Below are positions 34,691 to 46,984 of a stretch of DNA of 64,000 nt, piece after piece. How positions within the stretch are numbered: position 1 is the stretch's first letter; each line of letters begins with the position of its first letter. Source of the DNA: Typhlomys cinereus. Taxonomy: Eukaryota; Chordata; Mammalia; Rodentia; Platacanthomyidae. Location: NCBI GenBank assembly GCA_023101885.1, contig JALPQD010000044.1, forward strand, positions 6,105,565-6,169,564. The letters are read 5' to 3'. The notes under the pieces are model-generated. The model was not told where the DNA came from, did no database searches, and was given only the letters and a program-made list of their open reading frames with translations. Made by a program: the position numbers and the translations under genes.

Positions 34691-37600
34691 AATGGTTAAA
34701 CCTATCTTAAAATGTTATGGTTACTTTAAAGATATTTATATGTCCTAAAAACCTGTTAAGTAGAAATGCATATGTTTAAGATGAAGCATATTTCCAGATT
34801 TTTCTGAAAGTAAATATAATCTAAGTCAAATATAATTAAAGGTACTGACCCATTCTTAGGGGCTTTAAAAATTCTATTTAGTTATGCAAAGTTTTCATTT
34901 TCAATATACAAGCTGGGTATTATTTTATTTGGATACAGTCAATATGCATAAATGACCTATTTCATTGTGACAGAGATAATAGTAAGTAGTTTTTTCTTAA
35001 TAAGTCTCAGATAAGGAATTAAAATTACCATTTTGTTTGATATGTGATTGGTATTGATGTTGGATATTCAATACACTTTATGCTTGACATTTTATTTAAA
35101 TTGCATATACCAGGATATTTATTTTTATCAGAATATACAAAATTTCTGGTGATTAAAGGAATAAGTACAAAGGATCTAATGTACATCATAGTGACTACAG
35201 TGATTGGTATCCTTAAAAATTAGTCAGAAAGTTGGTTTTAAGTGTTTTTGTCACAAGAAAAATGATACTGCTTGAGCAACATATGTGCAGGCTGGCTTGT
35301 TTAGCTTTTCCACAGTGGACACATATAGAAGTGTCATGTATGTACTATGAATATATATATATATATATAATTTTCAATATTTAAGAAGTAATATATTAAA
35401 AATAAATTATTAAGCCATTTGGACACATGAAAAATACATAATCTTCATAGTGTCTTTATGAATTTTACCATTGAAAACATTTTATGTAGAATATAAAAAA
35501 TAAAACAGAAGAGATATAAGCTATTATTATCTTTATAAGTCATATTCTGAGGAAAAAGTTTGAATTTGCCTAGTTCTTTTTATATCCTAAATGAGAACCT
35601 ATGGAAATGATTCTTTGTAGATTTAATTGTAGATATCCTTTGCTAAAAATATCTATGAGCGTTAACATTTTTCCTATCTGTGTGTACATAGCAATCACTC
35701 TCCATAATGAGTTGTTAATTGCATGTTTTTAGCATTGTGCCTGGTAGGTGAGAGAAAATCTTGCATTTTTGTTGTGCAGTCATCAAATAACAATTATCCT
35801 CCAATTGTCCTTACCCTTGTTACACAGTGCAAAAAAGCTCGTTTACAACTTCTTGGCTGCACAACAGAATCAGATAGTATAACATACAAATTATTTTAGG
35901 AAAAAAGGTGTGTGCCTACATTATGTGTTAATTCCACTGTTTCTGAAATTGCATTCAAAGAACAACTTTATTTATGAAAGGTAAATTCCTTGTCAGCTCT
36001 GTTTTATTTTCAGGATTTACAGATTTGGAATGTGATTTCTTGGGATAAGTTAATTTTAATAGAATGAACTAAACAAAACTAAAAGAAATTGGATGTCCTG
36101 TGGAGTACATGATAAAGTTATAGCTATATTACTTAGCTTAGGAAAATAAACCAATATATTTTTCTCAAAGGAAGTTAACATTTTATTGTAAATTTAATAG
36201 GTTATATACTAGGAGGACTGATGTAGTAACTGTACTAACAATTATAATCAGTTTCAATCATATAAAGAAAATATAAAATAAGATTGGTCTTGTGTTTCAG
36301 TTTGTGAAATATTCTTTCTTGCATCTTATTCCCTACTCACTATAGATTGAGGAATCTAGTTCCATGTTTGTTTACATTTTAAATAAATTTTCCATAGTTA
36401 CTGTACATTAAAACCTTCTCTCAGATTTTTGTAACAGTTTTCAAAGGGAGATTGGGAGAAAAATAATTCCTTTACTGTCCAAGCTTGTTTTGCTTTTAAA
36501 TAGATTTAGGTTTTAACCATTTCTTAGATTTTCTCCAAAGTAATTTAGACAACATAGTGAATTGATTTTAATTAATAAGCATCTTTAATGTTTGAGAGAA
36601 AAATTGCACAACTTAGAACCATAATGAGTCTTTTCTATATAACTTTAATGCTCAAAGTTTTTTATTAATGTGGAATAGTATTTTGTTTTTATATAATATG
36701 TACAATTATGAAAGCACACATTTCTTCCTCTTAGAATTGTGTGAGCTATATGAGACATAGAGGACATTTCTAGTGAGAGCAATGGAGAGAAAGATGGAAG
36801 GGCTTCTTGGGTGCTATCTAAGGAGATTGTAACCTCTCACAGCACTTAGGTCAAAACCACTGAGAAGCAGAGATAGAAAATTCATACCTTCACTCTTTTT
36901 ATGAATCCAGTGAAATAAGTGACCAGTTCTTGTCATGCTCCAAAGGCTTATGCACAAATGCCCTGAAGTGGCAATTTTACTACATTAAATAGGTGGCTTG
37001 TAATTGGTCAGAAATAATTCTTGTATGAATTTTTTAGAGTGACTCATTTCAGACATCCAATACTTTGTGTTCCCTCTCATGTAGACAACGTAGAGTGGAT
37101 ATAAAAGTTTTTATTTGATTTATACCCAGTCATTCATAGTGTATCCACATCCTCATTATTTTTCTTCTGATTGCTTAATAAACATTTTCTTTTTAATTGG
37201 TATATATATTTGTATTGCTCATATTATGATGTTAATTTAGCTGAACAAATCATATTTTAAGATGCTCAAACAATGGAGTTTTTTTGTACCAATTAGAGAT
37301 ATTGATCTATTTAATGAATGACATTATTGTTTTTGTTGCGTTCATATTAGTCTTATTCACATTGTGCTTTTTTTCTTTCCCCAAGTACATGCAAGGTTTA
37401 GTTTTAACTGAATTGATATTCATTACATAGGAAACATTGGTATTAAAATGAGATGGTTTCATGTGAAAACTTTGAACATTGTATTTACATTACAATAATG
37501 TCTTAAGTCTCTTTAAATTTGTTGTTTCAAATGCTGTAATTTTATCAACTCTCTGAATTCTCCCAAGAAAGTTTGAGCTATCATTCATTTTATTTGATGT

Positions 37601-38106
37601 TCGAGTGATTTGGCTTATAGTATGAGATTACACATGGGAATAAAACACCATTAGAGAGAAATAAAATCCTTTGTACAGAACACATAACCCTCAATACTAG
37701 CCTTTAGCACTGCACAAACAGTGATAAAGGGATGACATGACTAATATTGGACTCTTTCACATGAGACCAATTGCCTTTACAGCTTAGGGGGCTCTGGGTA
37801 GAACTTTCTAATTTTAGCTTTAACCCTTTTGACATGATGTAAATCTGGCCAGTGTAATCAAAAATGGACGTGTAGTCACTAAGTCCTGTTATGTCTGTAT
37901 TGGAGTATCCCACAAAATATTTAGGTTATATTTATATGAAATATGGTGAATTAAGTCAGAACCTGAATATCTAATTTATAGATAAAAGTATGAAGGTTCT
38001 GTTAAACTGAAGGATTGTTTTTTGCAAGATCTGTGAGAGAGCACAATTTTATCACCTCCTATACTGGAATAGGTCCTTTTATAGAAGTCCTTACTAGAAT
38101 AGCTCC
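34691..38106. other. Repeat-poor part of the DIAPH2 intron
   Basis: About 3.4 kb of AT-rich sequence with a short (TA)n near 35350 and no recognisable SINE or L1. This contrasts with the flanking repeat-rich DNA. No coding feature was found. Confidence 0.5.
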
Positions 38107-38240
38107 TTTTCTCACTTTGATTTATCCTGGAGAACAAGAGATAGGAGAGTCTCATTTCCTCTGGATTTGAGAGTTTTCTCACTTTATTTTATTCTGGAAA
38201 ATGAGAGATAGAAGAATCTTCCTTTCTCTTGGGTTTATGG
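38107..38240 (+). repeat. 68-bp tandem duplication, diverged
   Basis: The block beginning ttttctcactttgatttatc and the block beginning ttttctcactttattttatt share the gagagatag-type middle and a ctctgg/cttggg end, at an offset of about 68 bases. Confidence 0.65.
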
Positions 38241-38445
38241 TCCAATGAATTCCATGGTACTTTCACCTAATTTGTTTTTTTCCTTTGATACTACTGATTA
38301 TTATAAGTGGGCCCCTAAAAGTAATGACATGAGATGCTCTGAAAGTTTGGGAGTAATTTCTATATCAAAGCTTTAATATATCGTGATAAATTCTTTTATT
38401 TAGTATTATGTAGGAACTATAATCTGTCTCCCCATTTCTCATCTG

Positions 38446-38449
<4 letters not shown>

Positions 38450-38492
<43 letters not shown>
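38450..38492 (+). repeat. (CA)n microsatellite
   Basis: About 21 CA units. Confidence 0.95.
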
Positions 38493-38496
<4 letters not shown>

Positions 38497-38741
38497 CACA
38501 TAACATTGTAATTCCCATGGCTATTTGAAAGTGGAATAGTAGTACTAAATATTGTAAAAATTAAATATACATATACTTTTAAATTATAATTTAGAACCCA
38601 TGACATAATAATAGCAGCTCCAGATGTTTAAATTTTGAAGTATAAGTTTTGTGTCAATAAAAAGATGAAGTCCGGGTTAGAGTTTTGTACATATTTCATA
38701 AAAGTACTTTTCAATAAATAGTGGAAAGTTATATTAATATT

Positions 38742-38805
38742 CTTGAAATTGTGTCTAAATTTGAAATTTATGTCTAAATCTTGAAATTTATGTCTAAAAT
38801 TGATA
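38742..38805 (+). repeat. About 22-bp AT-rich tandem repeat, three copies
   Basis: Units built on ttgaaatttatgtctaaat recur three times with small changes. Confidence 0.7.
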
Positions 38806-38950
38806 TTGTATTTTGGAAGATTTTTAGCATTTTACAAAAAGTTAATGCTAACTTCATTTTGTTACCCCACATATTATTTCAAAGTCTTTAATACAATGTA
38901 GGCACTGTTCTTATTCTAAAATTAGATGAAGATGAACAGTAATATCAAGA

Positions 38951-39065
38951 CTGTGCTTGATGGTACAGGAATGTAAAGCAAGTTACTCAGAAAGCTGAGT
39001 AGGAAGATTGGAAGTTCAAGGCTTACTTGGGCTGCAGAATGAGTTCAACTCTGATTATCACTTGT
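38951..39065 (+). mobile_element. Diverged B1-related SINE
   Basis: gtgcttgatggtacagga, agctgagtaggaagattgg and gggctgcagaatgagttc resemble a degraded B1 monomer. Confidence 0.45.
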
Positions 39066-39234
39066 TGGCGTGTATGATCTCTTAGGCTGAGTCCCCCATA
39101 TGGCAATAAACGAACAAACAATGAAACAAACAAGCCAGACAACAAACAACAAAAATACAATTTCAGAGAGTTTGGTGAAATATAATGAAACTATTGAATG
39201 CATATTTTGTCCCATCCAAATAAACCCAGCTAGA

Positions 39235-39528
39235 GATCCTTGGAGGCAAGGGATTGACAGCCACAGTAGTGTTCCTATGCTTAAGGGGAACACGAGAAAG
39301 GGTTCAGGGAAATGCCACTGGGTCCTTGTACGTCATTGGAGAGGAGGACCCAGTGGAGAGTCAGGCATGCACAAGAAAGGACTCTCTGGGAATTGGAGGG
39401 GAGGCACTGGGGGATGGGGAAGGAGGGGAGGGGGATCACGGGGTTCGGGGGGGGGGAGGGAACCTGTGTACCTATTAAGTTTGTATGAGCGGAAATAATA
39501 AAAAAAAACCTGTTAAATTAAAAAAAAA
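39235..39528 (+). mobile_element. 5'-truncated L1 3' end with target-site duplication
   Basis: It starts at gatccttggaggcaaggg in the L1 3' UTR and ends after the polypurine tract and an A-rich tail. A perfect 18-bp repeat caaataaacccagctaga flanks it at 39217-39234 and 39529-39546. Confidence 0.93.
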
Positions 39529-40246
39529 CAAATAAACCCAGCTAGAATGTAATTCTAGAAATGGAATTAAAATCTAGATGTGTCTCTTTAAACTTAATAC
39601 ACTTAAATTTAATAACTTTAAATATGCCACTGCATGGGCTAAGCATGTAACCCATTGATGAATGTTTGAATATTTTCTTGATTATAGAATAACCGTAGGA
39701 AGTGATCTTTAACTTTTAACTTCTTACACAGCATAGCAGATTTGGCAATGCATAATAAATACAGCAAAACCATTTTATATGAATGGTTAGAAAAGAGTGT
39801 ATCAATGTGGGACATTATCCCTATTCTCCAAATATACTTCCTAGTTTGCTTTGCATTCTTTTTCTCTAATTCTGCCTCCTTAGTTACTTGTAGAATACAA
39901 CTTGTGGTTGGTCTTCCTATTGTTTTTTCTTTGTTTTGGTTTTGCTTGGTACCTTGAAATGTGGTAGGAAATAGCAATTTGGTCATGTAGCATATAACAT
40001 GTCAGAACAACTCTTAACTAGATGATATTTATCAAAGATGTGTTAATATCTCACAAAGTTACATTGTAGACTATGTAACCTTGTGTAAACGCAAAACAAA
40101 ACACCTTTATAGGTACATTTTCCTATAAGCTACCTAAATAAATCTTAGGCAGAAATTTTTGTTGGACTTTTCTGGGTATCTTTCTTATGCAACATTTGAT
40201 AGATTTTTTTTGTGGAACTCAGGATTTTAAAAGCCAATTATAAATC

Positions 40247-40400
40247 TGAAGAGATGGTTCAGCAAGTTAATGTGCTATCATACAAAACTGAAGATATGAG
40301 TTCTGTCTCTGGATACCTGGACACCCGTTTGATATGAGAGAACTAACTTTGAAAAAGTCTTCTCACTACAGGCTTACAGGCTTGCACAATGTGGCATGCT
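40247..40400 (+). mobile_element. tRNA-derived SINE followed by CT-rich tract
   Basis: gaagagatggttcagcaagt and gagttctgtctctggatacc form a B2/ID-like head. The element runs into a CT-rich low-complexity stretch (40400-40545) just upstream of the large L1. Confidence 0.45.
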
Positions 40401-40572
40401 CTCCTTTGCTCATCCTCCCTCCCTCTCAGTCCCTCCCTCTCTCTCCTTTCCTCTTTTTCCTTCCCTCTCTTTCTCCCTTCTTCTCCCTCTGTCTCTTTTC
40501 CCTCTCTTCCTTCCTTTACTCTTCCTCCCCTCCTCCCTCACTCAAATAATTTTTCTTTACAAAAAACTTGGA

Positions 40573-41180
40573 GAATCCCGCCCCAGCTGCCCTCGGGTTA
40601 AATAGCTCCACGCCTACGCCCCCATCCTCCCTTTCACCCCACCCCGCTCCCCCTGTGGGGAAGCACAGGCGGTCCAGCTGGGCCTCGCCCAGCGACTCTA
40701 GGTAAGCCCCTGCTGCGCCCGCCCACCAGAACCCCAGGTCAGCCCAAAGGGACCCTGCTCCTACTCCCACTCCACGCCGTCGCCCCCATCCTCCCTTTCA
40801 CCCCACCCCGCTCCACCGGTCGGGACGCACGCTCGCGGTCCAGCTGGGCCTCACCCCGCGACCTAGGTAAGCCCCGGCCGCACCCTCCCACCAGAACCCT
40901 AGGTCAGCCCAAAGGGACCCTGCTCCGACTCCCGCCATCCAGCTGGAGCCAAGCGCAGAGGCAGAGGCAAGGGACGAGGAGGACCTTCCCCTGTGCCCGG
41001 GCCCCGCCCCAGCTGCCCTCGGGTTAAATAGCTCTACGCCAACGCCCCCATCCTCCCATCCCCATCCGCCCCCCCCCTCCACTCAGCTGGTCAGGACCCG
41101 TGTGCGGTCCAGCCGGGCCTCACCCGTGACCTAGGTGAGCTCTGTCCCTGCCCACCTCCAGAACCCCAGGCCAAATAATT
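40573..41180 (+). promoter_or_regulatory. L1 5' UTR with tandem monomers (promoter)
   Basis: Blocks recur: cggtccagctgggcctc near 40670 and 40837 with a variant near 41105, aggtcagcccaaagggacc near 40736 and 40901, and ccccagctgccctcgggtta near 40582 and 41007. The spacings of about 167 and 268 bp show three monomers of unequal length. The region is GC- and CpG-rich in an AT-rich intron, as expected of an internal L1 promoter of the mouse monomer type. Sequence homology to mouse monomers is not claimed. Confidence 0.8.
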
Positions 41181-41221
41181 CAGTTTAGTGAAATTGAAAG
41201 CTCTTAAGAGTAAAAACGACA

Positions 41222-42284
41222 ATGCCAAAGTCAAAGTGCAAATCCATGAGAAGCAACACTCAAGTAAACAAATTTCCCACTGAAGAAATTAATCCCATAT
41301 CTTAGACTCCAACCAGAACAAACCCGCGGAAAAAGGCCAAGAAAGCCTGACCCAGGATAACGACTTTCAAAATATGATCATTACCATGTTCAATACTATG
41401 AAAGAGGAAATCCGGGAGGAATTACATAATCGAATCAATCGCTTTGAAGAAGAACACAACAGACATTTGGAGGAGCTGAGAAAAACAGTGCAAGAAACAA
41501 AAACTGGCATAAAGCAGTTAAAACAGACTCAAGCAGAGTTTAAAACTGAGCTACAAGACAAGTTATCTTCAACCCAGAACTCTGCAGAGAGTCTTATCAA
41601 CAGAACTAACGAAGCAGAAAACAGAATTTCAGACCTTGAAGATAAAGTGGGAGTACTAACCGGCTCAATGGAAGAGGTTGTTCAAGCCAAAAAGATACTT
41701 GAGAGAAATATCCAAGAGATATGGGACACCCTGAAGAAGCCTAACATGCGTATTCATGGAATACCAGAGCAAGAATCTCAAAATACCACCCCTGAGGAAA
41801 TTTTTCAAATGATCATCAAGGAAAACTTTCCTCATCTAAAAAAAGAGAGGCCCATCCATATACAAGAGGCATTCCGCACCCCAAACAGACACGACCAAAA
41901 CAGAAGGACACCATGGCAAATAATAGTTAAAACACTCCACATTCAAGATAAAGAACTGGTGCTGAGAGCTTCAAGGGAGAAAAACAAGTCACTTTTAAAA
42001 GTAAACCTATTAAAATAACAAATGACTTCTCAGTCGAAACAGTAAAAGCAAGAAGAGCTTGGAGAGACATACTTCAAGTACTGAATGAGCCAAAATGTCA
42101 ACCCAGGCTGATTTACCCTGCAAAACTATCAGTCATGATCGAAGGAGAAAGAAAAATCTTCCAGCACAAAGACAACTTGAAGGGATACATGTCCTCCAAA
42201 CCAGGCCTTCAAAAAATGCTAGAAATGATACTCAAGCATGAAGAAAAAAACAGGCATATCCAGGAGAACAGAAGGCAAATATAA
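41222..42284 (+). pseudogene. L1 ORF1, disrupted
   Basis: ORF1p is a trimeric RNA-binding chaperone of the L1 particle. The likely original ATG at 41222 begins MPKSKCKSMRSN. A TAG at 41303 and a frameshift before 41374 break the N terminus. The 214-codon open part (41374-42018) shows a coiled coil rich in Glu/Lys (EEIREELHNRINRFEEEHNR) and an RRM-like stretch (MRIHGIPEQE). A one-base frameshift near 41990 moves the C-terminal domain, with VKARRAWRDILQVLN and QPRLIYPAKLS, to another frame ending in TAA at 42282. The span of about 354 codons fits the family. Confidence 0.88.
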
Positions 42285-42334
42285 CACCATTAAAAGTGAA
42301 GCAATATACTTATAAAAACTACTAAACATAATAA

Positions 42335-45300
42335 ATGTCTGGAATTAAAAATAGTTTCTCCATTATAACACTAAATGTTAATGTAATTAATTCACCGATC
42401 AAGAGACACATTACAAACTTGGATTAAAAATCACAATCCATCAATCTGCTGCATGCAGGAAACCCATCTCACCACAGAAGATAGGCACGCTCTAAAAATA
42501 AAAGGCTGGTGAACAATTCTACAAGCTAATGGAAGCAGAAAACAGGCAGGGTAGCCATTATGTTATCAGACAAAGTGCACTTCAAACCAAAGAAAATTAT
42601 AAGAGACACGGATGGATACTACATTTTAGTTACAGGTACAATTCACCAGGAAGACTTCACAATACTGAACATATATGCACCCAATACGGGCCCCTCCACA
42701 TTCATTAAGAAAACCCTACAGTGTCTAAAGCAAGAAATCAACCCCCAAACGATAATTCTTGGGGACTTCAACACCACCCTCTCAACATGGGATAGATCAA
42801 CAGGTCAAAAGCTTAACAGAGACACTTTGCAACTTAATCAAACCCTTACTGAAATGGACCTTACAGATCTCTATCGAACTTTTCATCCACACACCAAAGA
42901 ATACACATTTTTCTCAGCAGCACACGGAACTTTCTCCAAAATAGATCACATATTGGGCCACAAAACGAATCTACACATATACAAGAAAGTTGAAATTCTA
43001 ACCTGTGCCCTATCAGACCACCATGGCCTAAAGCTGGACATCCCCAACACATCAAACAAGAGAAAATACACTAACTCCTGGAAACTTAACAATATGATGC
43101 TGAATGAGAACTGGATTCAGGAAGAAATTAAAAAGGAAATTAAAGATTTCCTGAAAGTGAATGATAATGAAAATACAACTTACCAAAATCTCTGGGACAC
43201 AATGAAAGCTGTTCTAAGAGGTAAGTTCATAGCTCTTAATGCCTACATCAAAAAAATGGAAACCTCAGAAATAAACAACTTAACAATGCAGCTTAAAGCT
43301 TTAGAGAAACTAGAGCAATCTGTTCCCAAAAGTATTAGAAGAGAGGAGATTAGCAAACTAAGGGGAGATATATCTGAAATCGAGATTAAGAAAACGATAG
43401 AAAAAATCAACCAATCAAAAAGCTGGTTCTTTGAAAAAAATCAATAAGATTGATACACCCCTAGCTAAATTAACCAAAAGCAGGAGAGAGAAAACCCAAA
43501 TTAACAAAATCAGAAATGAACATGGAGTTATTACTACTGATACCCACAAAATCCAGAGAATTATAACATCATATTTCAAAAACTTTGACAACACAAAAGA
43601 GATGGATGAATTTCTAAGTAAACACAACTTACCTAAATTGAATCAGGAAGTTGTGAATTATTTAAATAGTCCTATAACATATAAGGAAATTGAGGAAGTA
43701 ATCTTGAATCTTCCCACCAAAAATTGTCCTGGACCAGATGGATTCAGCACAGAGTTCTACCAGACATTTAAGGAGTTAATAACACCAATACTCCACCAGG
43801 AAGCTCCTGGAATTAATTGAGAAGCTCAGCAGGGTGGCAGGATACAAAATATAGGTGCAAAAATCAGGAGCCTTCCTATATTCCCAGAATGAAAGAAGTG
43901 AAAAAGCCTTGAGAGTAACAATCCCATTTACTATAGCCCCTAAAAAAATGAAATACCTTGGTATAAACCAAACCAAGGAGGTAAAAGACCATTACAATGA
44001 AAACTTTAAAACCCTAAAGAAAGAAATTGCTGAAGACACCAGAAGGTGGAAAGACCTCCCATGTTCCTGGATTGGCAGAATCAACATCGTAAAAATGACC
44101 ATCCTACCAAAGGCAATATACAAATTCAATGCTGTACCAATTAAAATCCCAAAGCAATTCTTTAAAGAAGTTGACCAAACAATCTCAAAATTCATATGGA
44201 GGCACAAAAGACCCAGGATAGCAAAGACAATGCTGAGTAACAAAAACACTGCTGGAGGTATTACCATATCAAATCTTAGTCTATACTACAAATCCATAGT
44301 TGTAAAAACAGGCTGATACTGGCTCCAAAATAGACATACAGATCAATGGATAAGGGTTGAAGACCCAGATATAAGCCCACAAAATTACAGCCATTTGGTC
44401 TTTGACAAAGGGGCTCAAAGAATCCAATGGAAAAAGAACAGCATCTTCAACAAATGGTGCTGGCAAAACTGGATCTCCACATTCAGAAGATTAAAGCTGG
44501 ACCCGTACTTGTCACCATGTACAAGACTTAATTCCAAATGGATGAAGGACCTTGATATCAGGCCAGAGACTATAAAAACCATAGTTGAAAGGATAGGGAA
44601 CTCCCTTGAGCTGATTGGGCTAGGCCAACATTTCCTAAATAGACATCCAATGGCACAGTCACTGCTACCAACTCTCAACAGTTGTGATCTTGTGAAATTA
44701 AAGAGCTTCTGTTCAGGTAAAGAGATTGTAACACAAGCTCAAAGGCAACCCTTTGAGAATGGGAGAAAATCTTCACTAACCATATATCTGATAGAGCTCT
44801 ACTGTCCAGAGTGCACAAAGAACTTAGGAAACTAAACACCAAGGAAACCAATGGCCCAATTAAGAAATGGGCCCTGGAACTTAAAAAGAAACTTTACCAG
44901 GGATGAAATTAAAATGTCTAACAAATATCTTAAAAAATGCTCCACTTCTTTAGCCATCAGGGAAATGCAAATCAAAACTTCCCTGAGATATCATCTCCAC
45001 CCGTTCAGGATGGCAAAAATCCACAATACAAACAACAACAAATGCTGGAGAGGATGTGGAGAGAGGGGAACTCTCCTACATTGCTGGTGGGAGTGCTGGC
45101 TCATACAGCCACTCTTGCTAGCCGTCTGGAGATTCTTAAAGAAATTAAAGATTGAAATGCCATATGACCCTGCCATTCCACTTTTTGGTATAACCCCCCA
45201 TACAGCAGAGGTTCACTTCAATAGCACAAGCATGACCATGTTCATAGCAGCACTGTTTACAATAGCAAAGACATGGAAACAACCCAAATGTCCAACAGTT

Positions 45301-45558
45301 GACGAGTGGATAAGGAAACTGTGGTACATCTATACAATGGAGTACTACTCAGACATCAAAAATGATGAGTTACTTGAATTTGCCAGGAAATGGATGTCAT
45401 TAGAAACAATTATATTAAGTGAAGTATCCCATAGTCAGAAAATTAAGTGCCGTATGTATTCCCTAATAGGTGGCTCCTATTACCAAACCCACCCAGCCCA
45501 TCTTGAGACACTCATAGGTAAATCTATGTATTACCTACAGTATTTGCAAGGATTATGA
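42335..45558 (+). pseudogene. L1 ORF2 (endonuclease/reverse transcriptase), disrupted, RT core deleted
   Basis: ORF2p nicks DNA and reverse transcribes L1 RNA. The start MSGIKNSFSIITLNVN (42335) is quickly frameshifted. The endonuclease part at 42560-43447 shows NIYAPN, LGDFN (42758-42772) and SDHHG (43013-43027). The next frame (43431-43820) ends ITPILHQ at the entrance of the reverse transcriptase, then jumps to [17 protein letters not shown], which in intact elements follows the catalytic palm. The palm, including its Asp-Asp motif, is missing. The C-terminal half (43855-45558) has [13 protein letters not shown] and a Cys-His cluster [14 protein letters not shown] (45043-45084). The coding span of 3.2 kb is short by roughly 0.6-0.75 kb. 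Confidence 0.9.
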
Positions 45559-46555
45559 ACAGGAGGGATGGGGTTGGAGGGCCACACCAGACACAAGGAA
45601 AGAAGTGACCATGTTACAGTAGAGAAAATAGGCCTCCATCAAGGACTGCAAGAAAGTAATGTGACACCTAGTTAAGTTCACAGACATTCACTCCTGATCA
45701 TTTACAACTAAGGGAGTATGAACTCACCAGAACGGGAGGGTATATCGTCCGGTAGATTAAAACGTAACCATTTTGCAAGTGGGTGATTGACCCACCCCCC
45801 CATTGCCAAATGCCATATGACCCTGCGATTCCACTTTTGAGTAATAGTATTACATCTATCCTTGAATGTGCTCTTATAATAAGACTCCAGTTTAACAGCT
45901 TTCTGTCTCTGGCCAGGGGTGACATACAGTGCCCATCACAATGGAGTGAAGGGCATTGCAGGAGCAACAAAACTGCAAAATAAAATCAACAAACCACTAT
46001 CCAGAACTTCAGAGTCTCTATATCAACCACCTACAACCAGGCCAGCCTAATCTCTCCCCATCCTGAAGCTCAGGGACATTTGCAGAAGAGGGGGCGGTAA
46101 GAGTGTAAGAGCAAAAGGATGGGAGGAGCAATGATTTGCAAGATACTCGACACAAGTTAGGGCCGAAGCAATCATAATTGGACATTGCATGCCCGGCGCA
46201 ATGTCCAACACACTATTGACCTCACAAAGTCTAGCATCTGCTAAAGGCACCAAGATCCTTGGAGGCAAGGGATTGACAGCCACAGTAGTGTTCCTATGCT
46301 TATGGGGAACACAGGACAGGGTTCAGGGAAATGCCACTGGGTCCTTGTACTTCATCGGAGAGGAGGGCCCAGAGGAGAGTCAGGCATGCACAAGAAAGGA
46401 CTCTGGGAATTGGTTCGGGAGGCACGGGGGGGATGTGGAGGGAGGGGTGAGGGGAGGGAGAGCATGGGGTTCGTGGGGAGGAGGAGGGAGGGAGGGAACT
46501 GGTGTACCTATTAAGTTTGTATGAGCTGAAATAATAATAAAAAATGTATTAAAAA
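45559..46555 (+). mobile_element. L1 3' UTR with polypurine tract and tail
   Basis: This is the reference for the many 3' end fragments in the window. It carries gcagaagagggggcggtaag, caagttagggccgaagcaat and a G-rich tract (46420-46500), then aagtttgtatgagctg, aataataataaaaaatg and a short A-rich tail. Confidence 0.88.
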
Positions 46556-46984
46556 GAAAAAGAAAAAATCTTTGAATCTCGTAAATAGTTACCAGATTCC
46601 AGAAAGGAAGAAAAGAGCATCAGCAGCCAAAGGGAACTGAGGAATATTTTGGGTGACAGAAATATTCTATACCTTCTTTGTTTCTGGTACTATTTAGAGG
46701 ACTGATTTTTGTCAGATGTTGAATTTTGCTACATATGAGTCATGACTCGTTTGAAGAGAGTGTTTTTAATATAGTTGTGGAAATTATGAAAGCTAATTCT
46801 ACCATATTGTTATTTTATTTTTATTGTATTTTTCTTATTTGGCTTTTTGTTGTTCTCTGCTTTTTCTTTCTCTCATAAATTTAAGTTCCACAGTGACTTG
46901 CAGTTTCTTATTTCTTCATCGAAATATTATGGACAATCGTAAGGTCTTAATATAAAGTTCCCCAAAGAAATGTTACATTGAGAC

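Larger units (their letters stand above)
40573..46555 (+). mobile_element. Near full-length L1 retrotransposon, defective
   Basis: Parts appear in order: GC-rich tandem 5' UTR (40573-41180), ORF1 (41222-42284), ORF2 (42335-45558), 3' UTR with a G-rich polypurine tract (about 46420-46500) and an A-rich end. The total of about 6 kb is close to a full rodent L1. Both ORFs are broken and ORF2 lacks the reverse transcriptase core, so the copy cannot move on its own. No clear target-site duplication was found at its ends. It lies in the same direction as DIAPH2, within the 39.7-kb intron. Confidence 0.92.

Noticed and set aside
40516..41082. Minus-strand Gly-rich open frames of 84-94 codons
   Set aside because: They arise from the GC-rich L1 5' UTR monomers; low-stop GC-rich DNA gives such frames by chance.
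40516..46610. Target-site duplication of the large L1
   Set aside because: A-rich words flank both ends (aaaaaacttggagaatc against aaaaaatctttgaatc) but the match is weak and low-complexity, so I do not call it.
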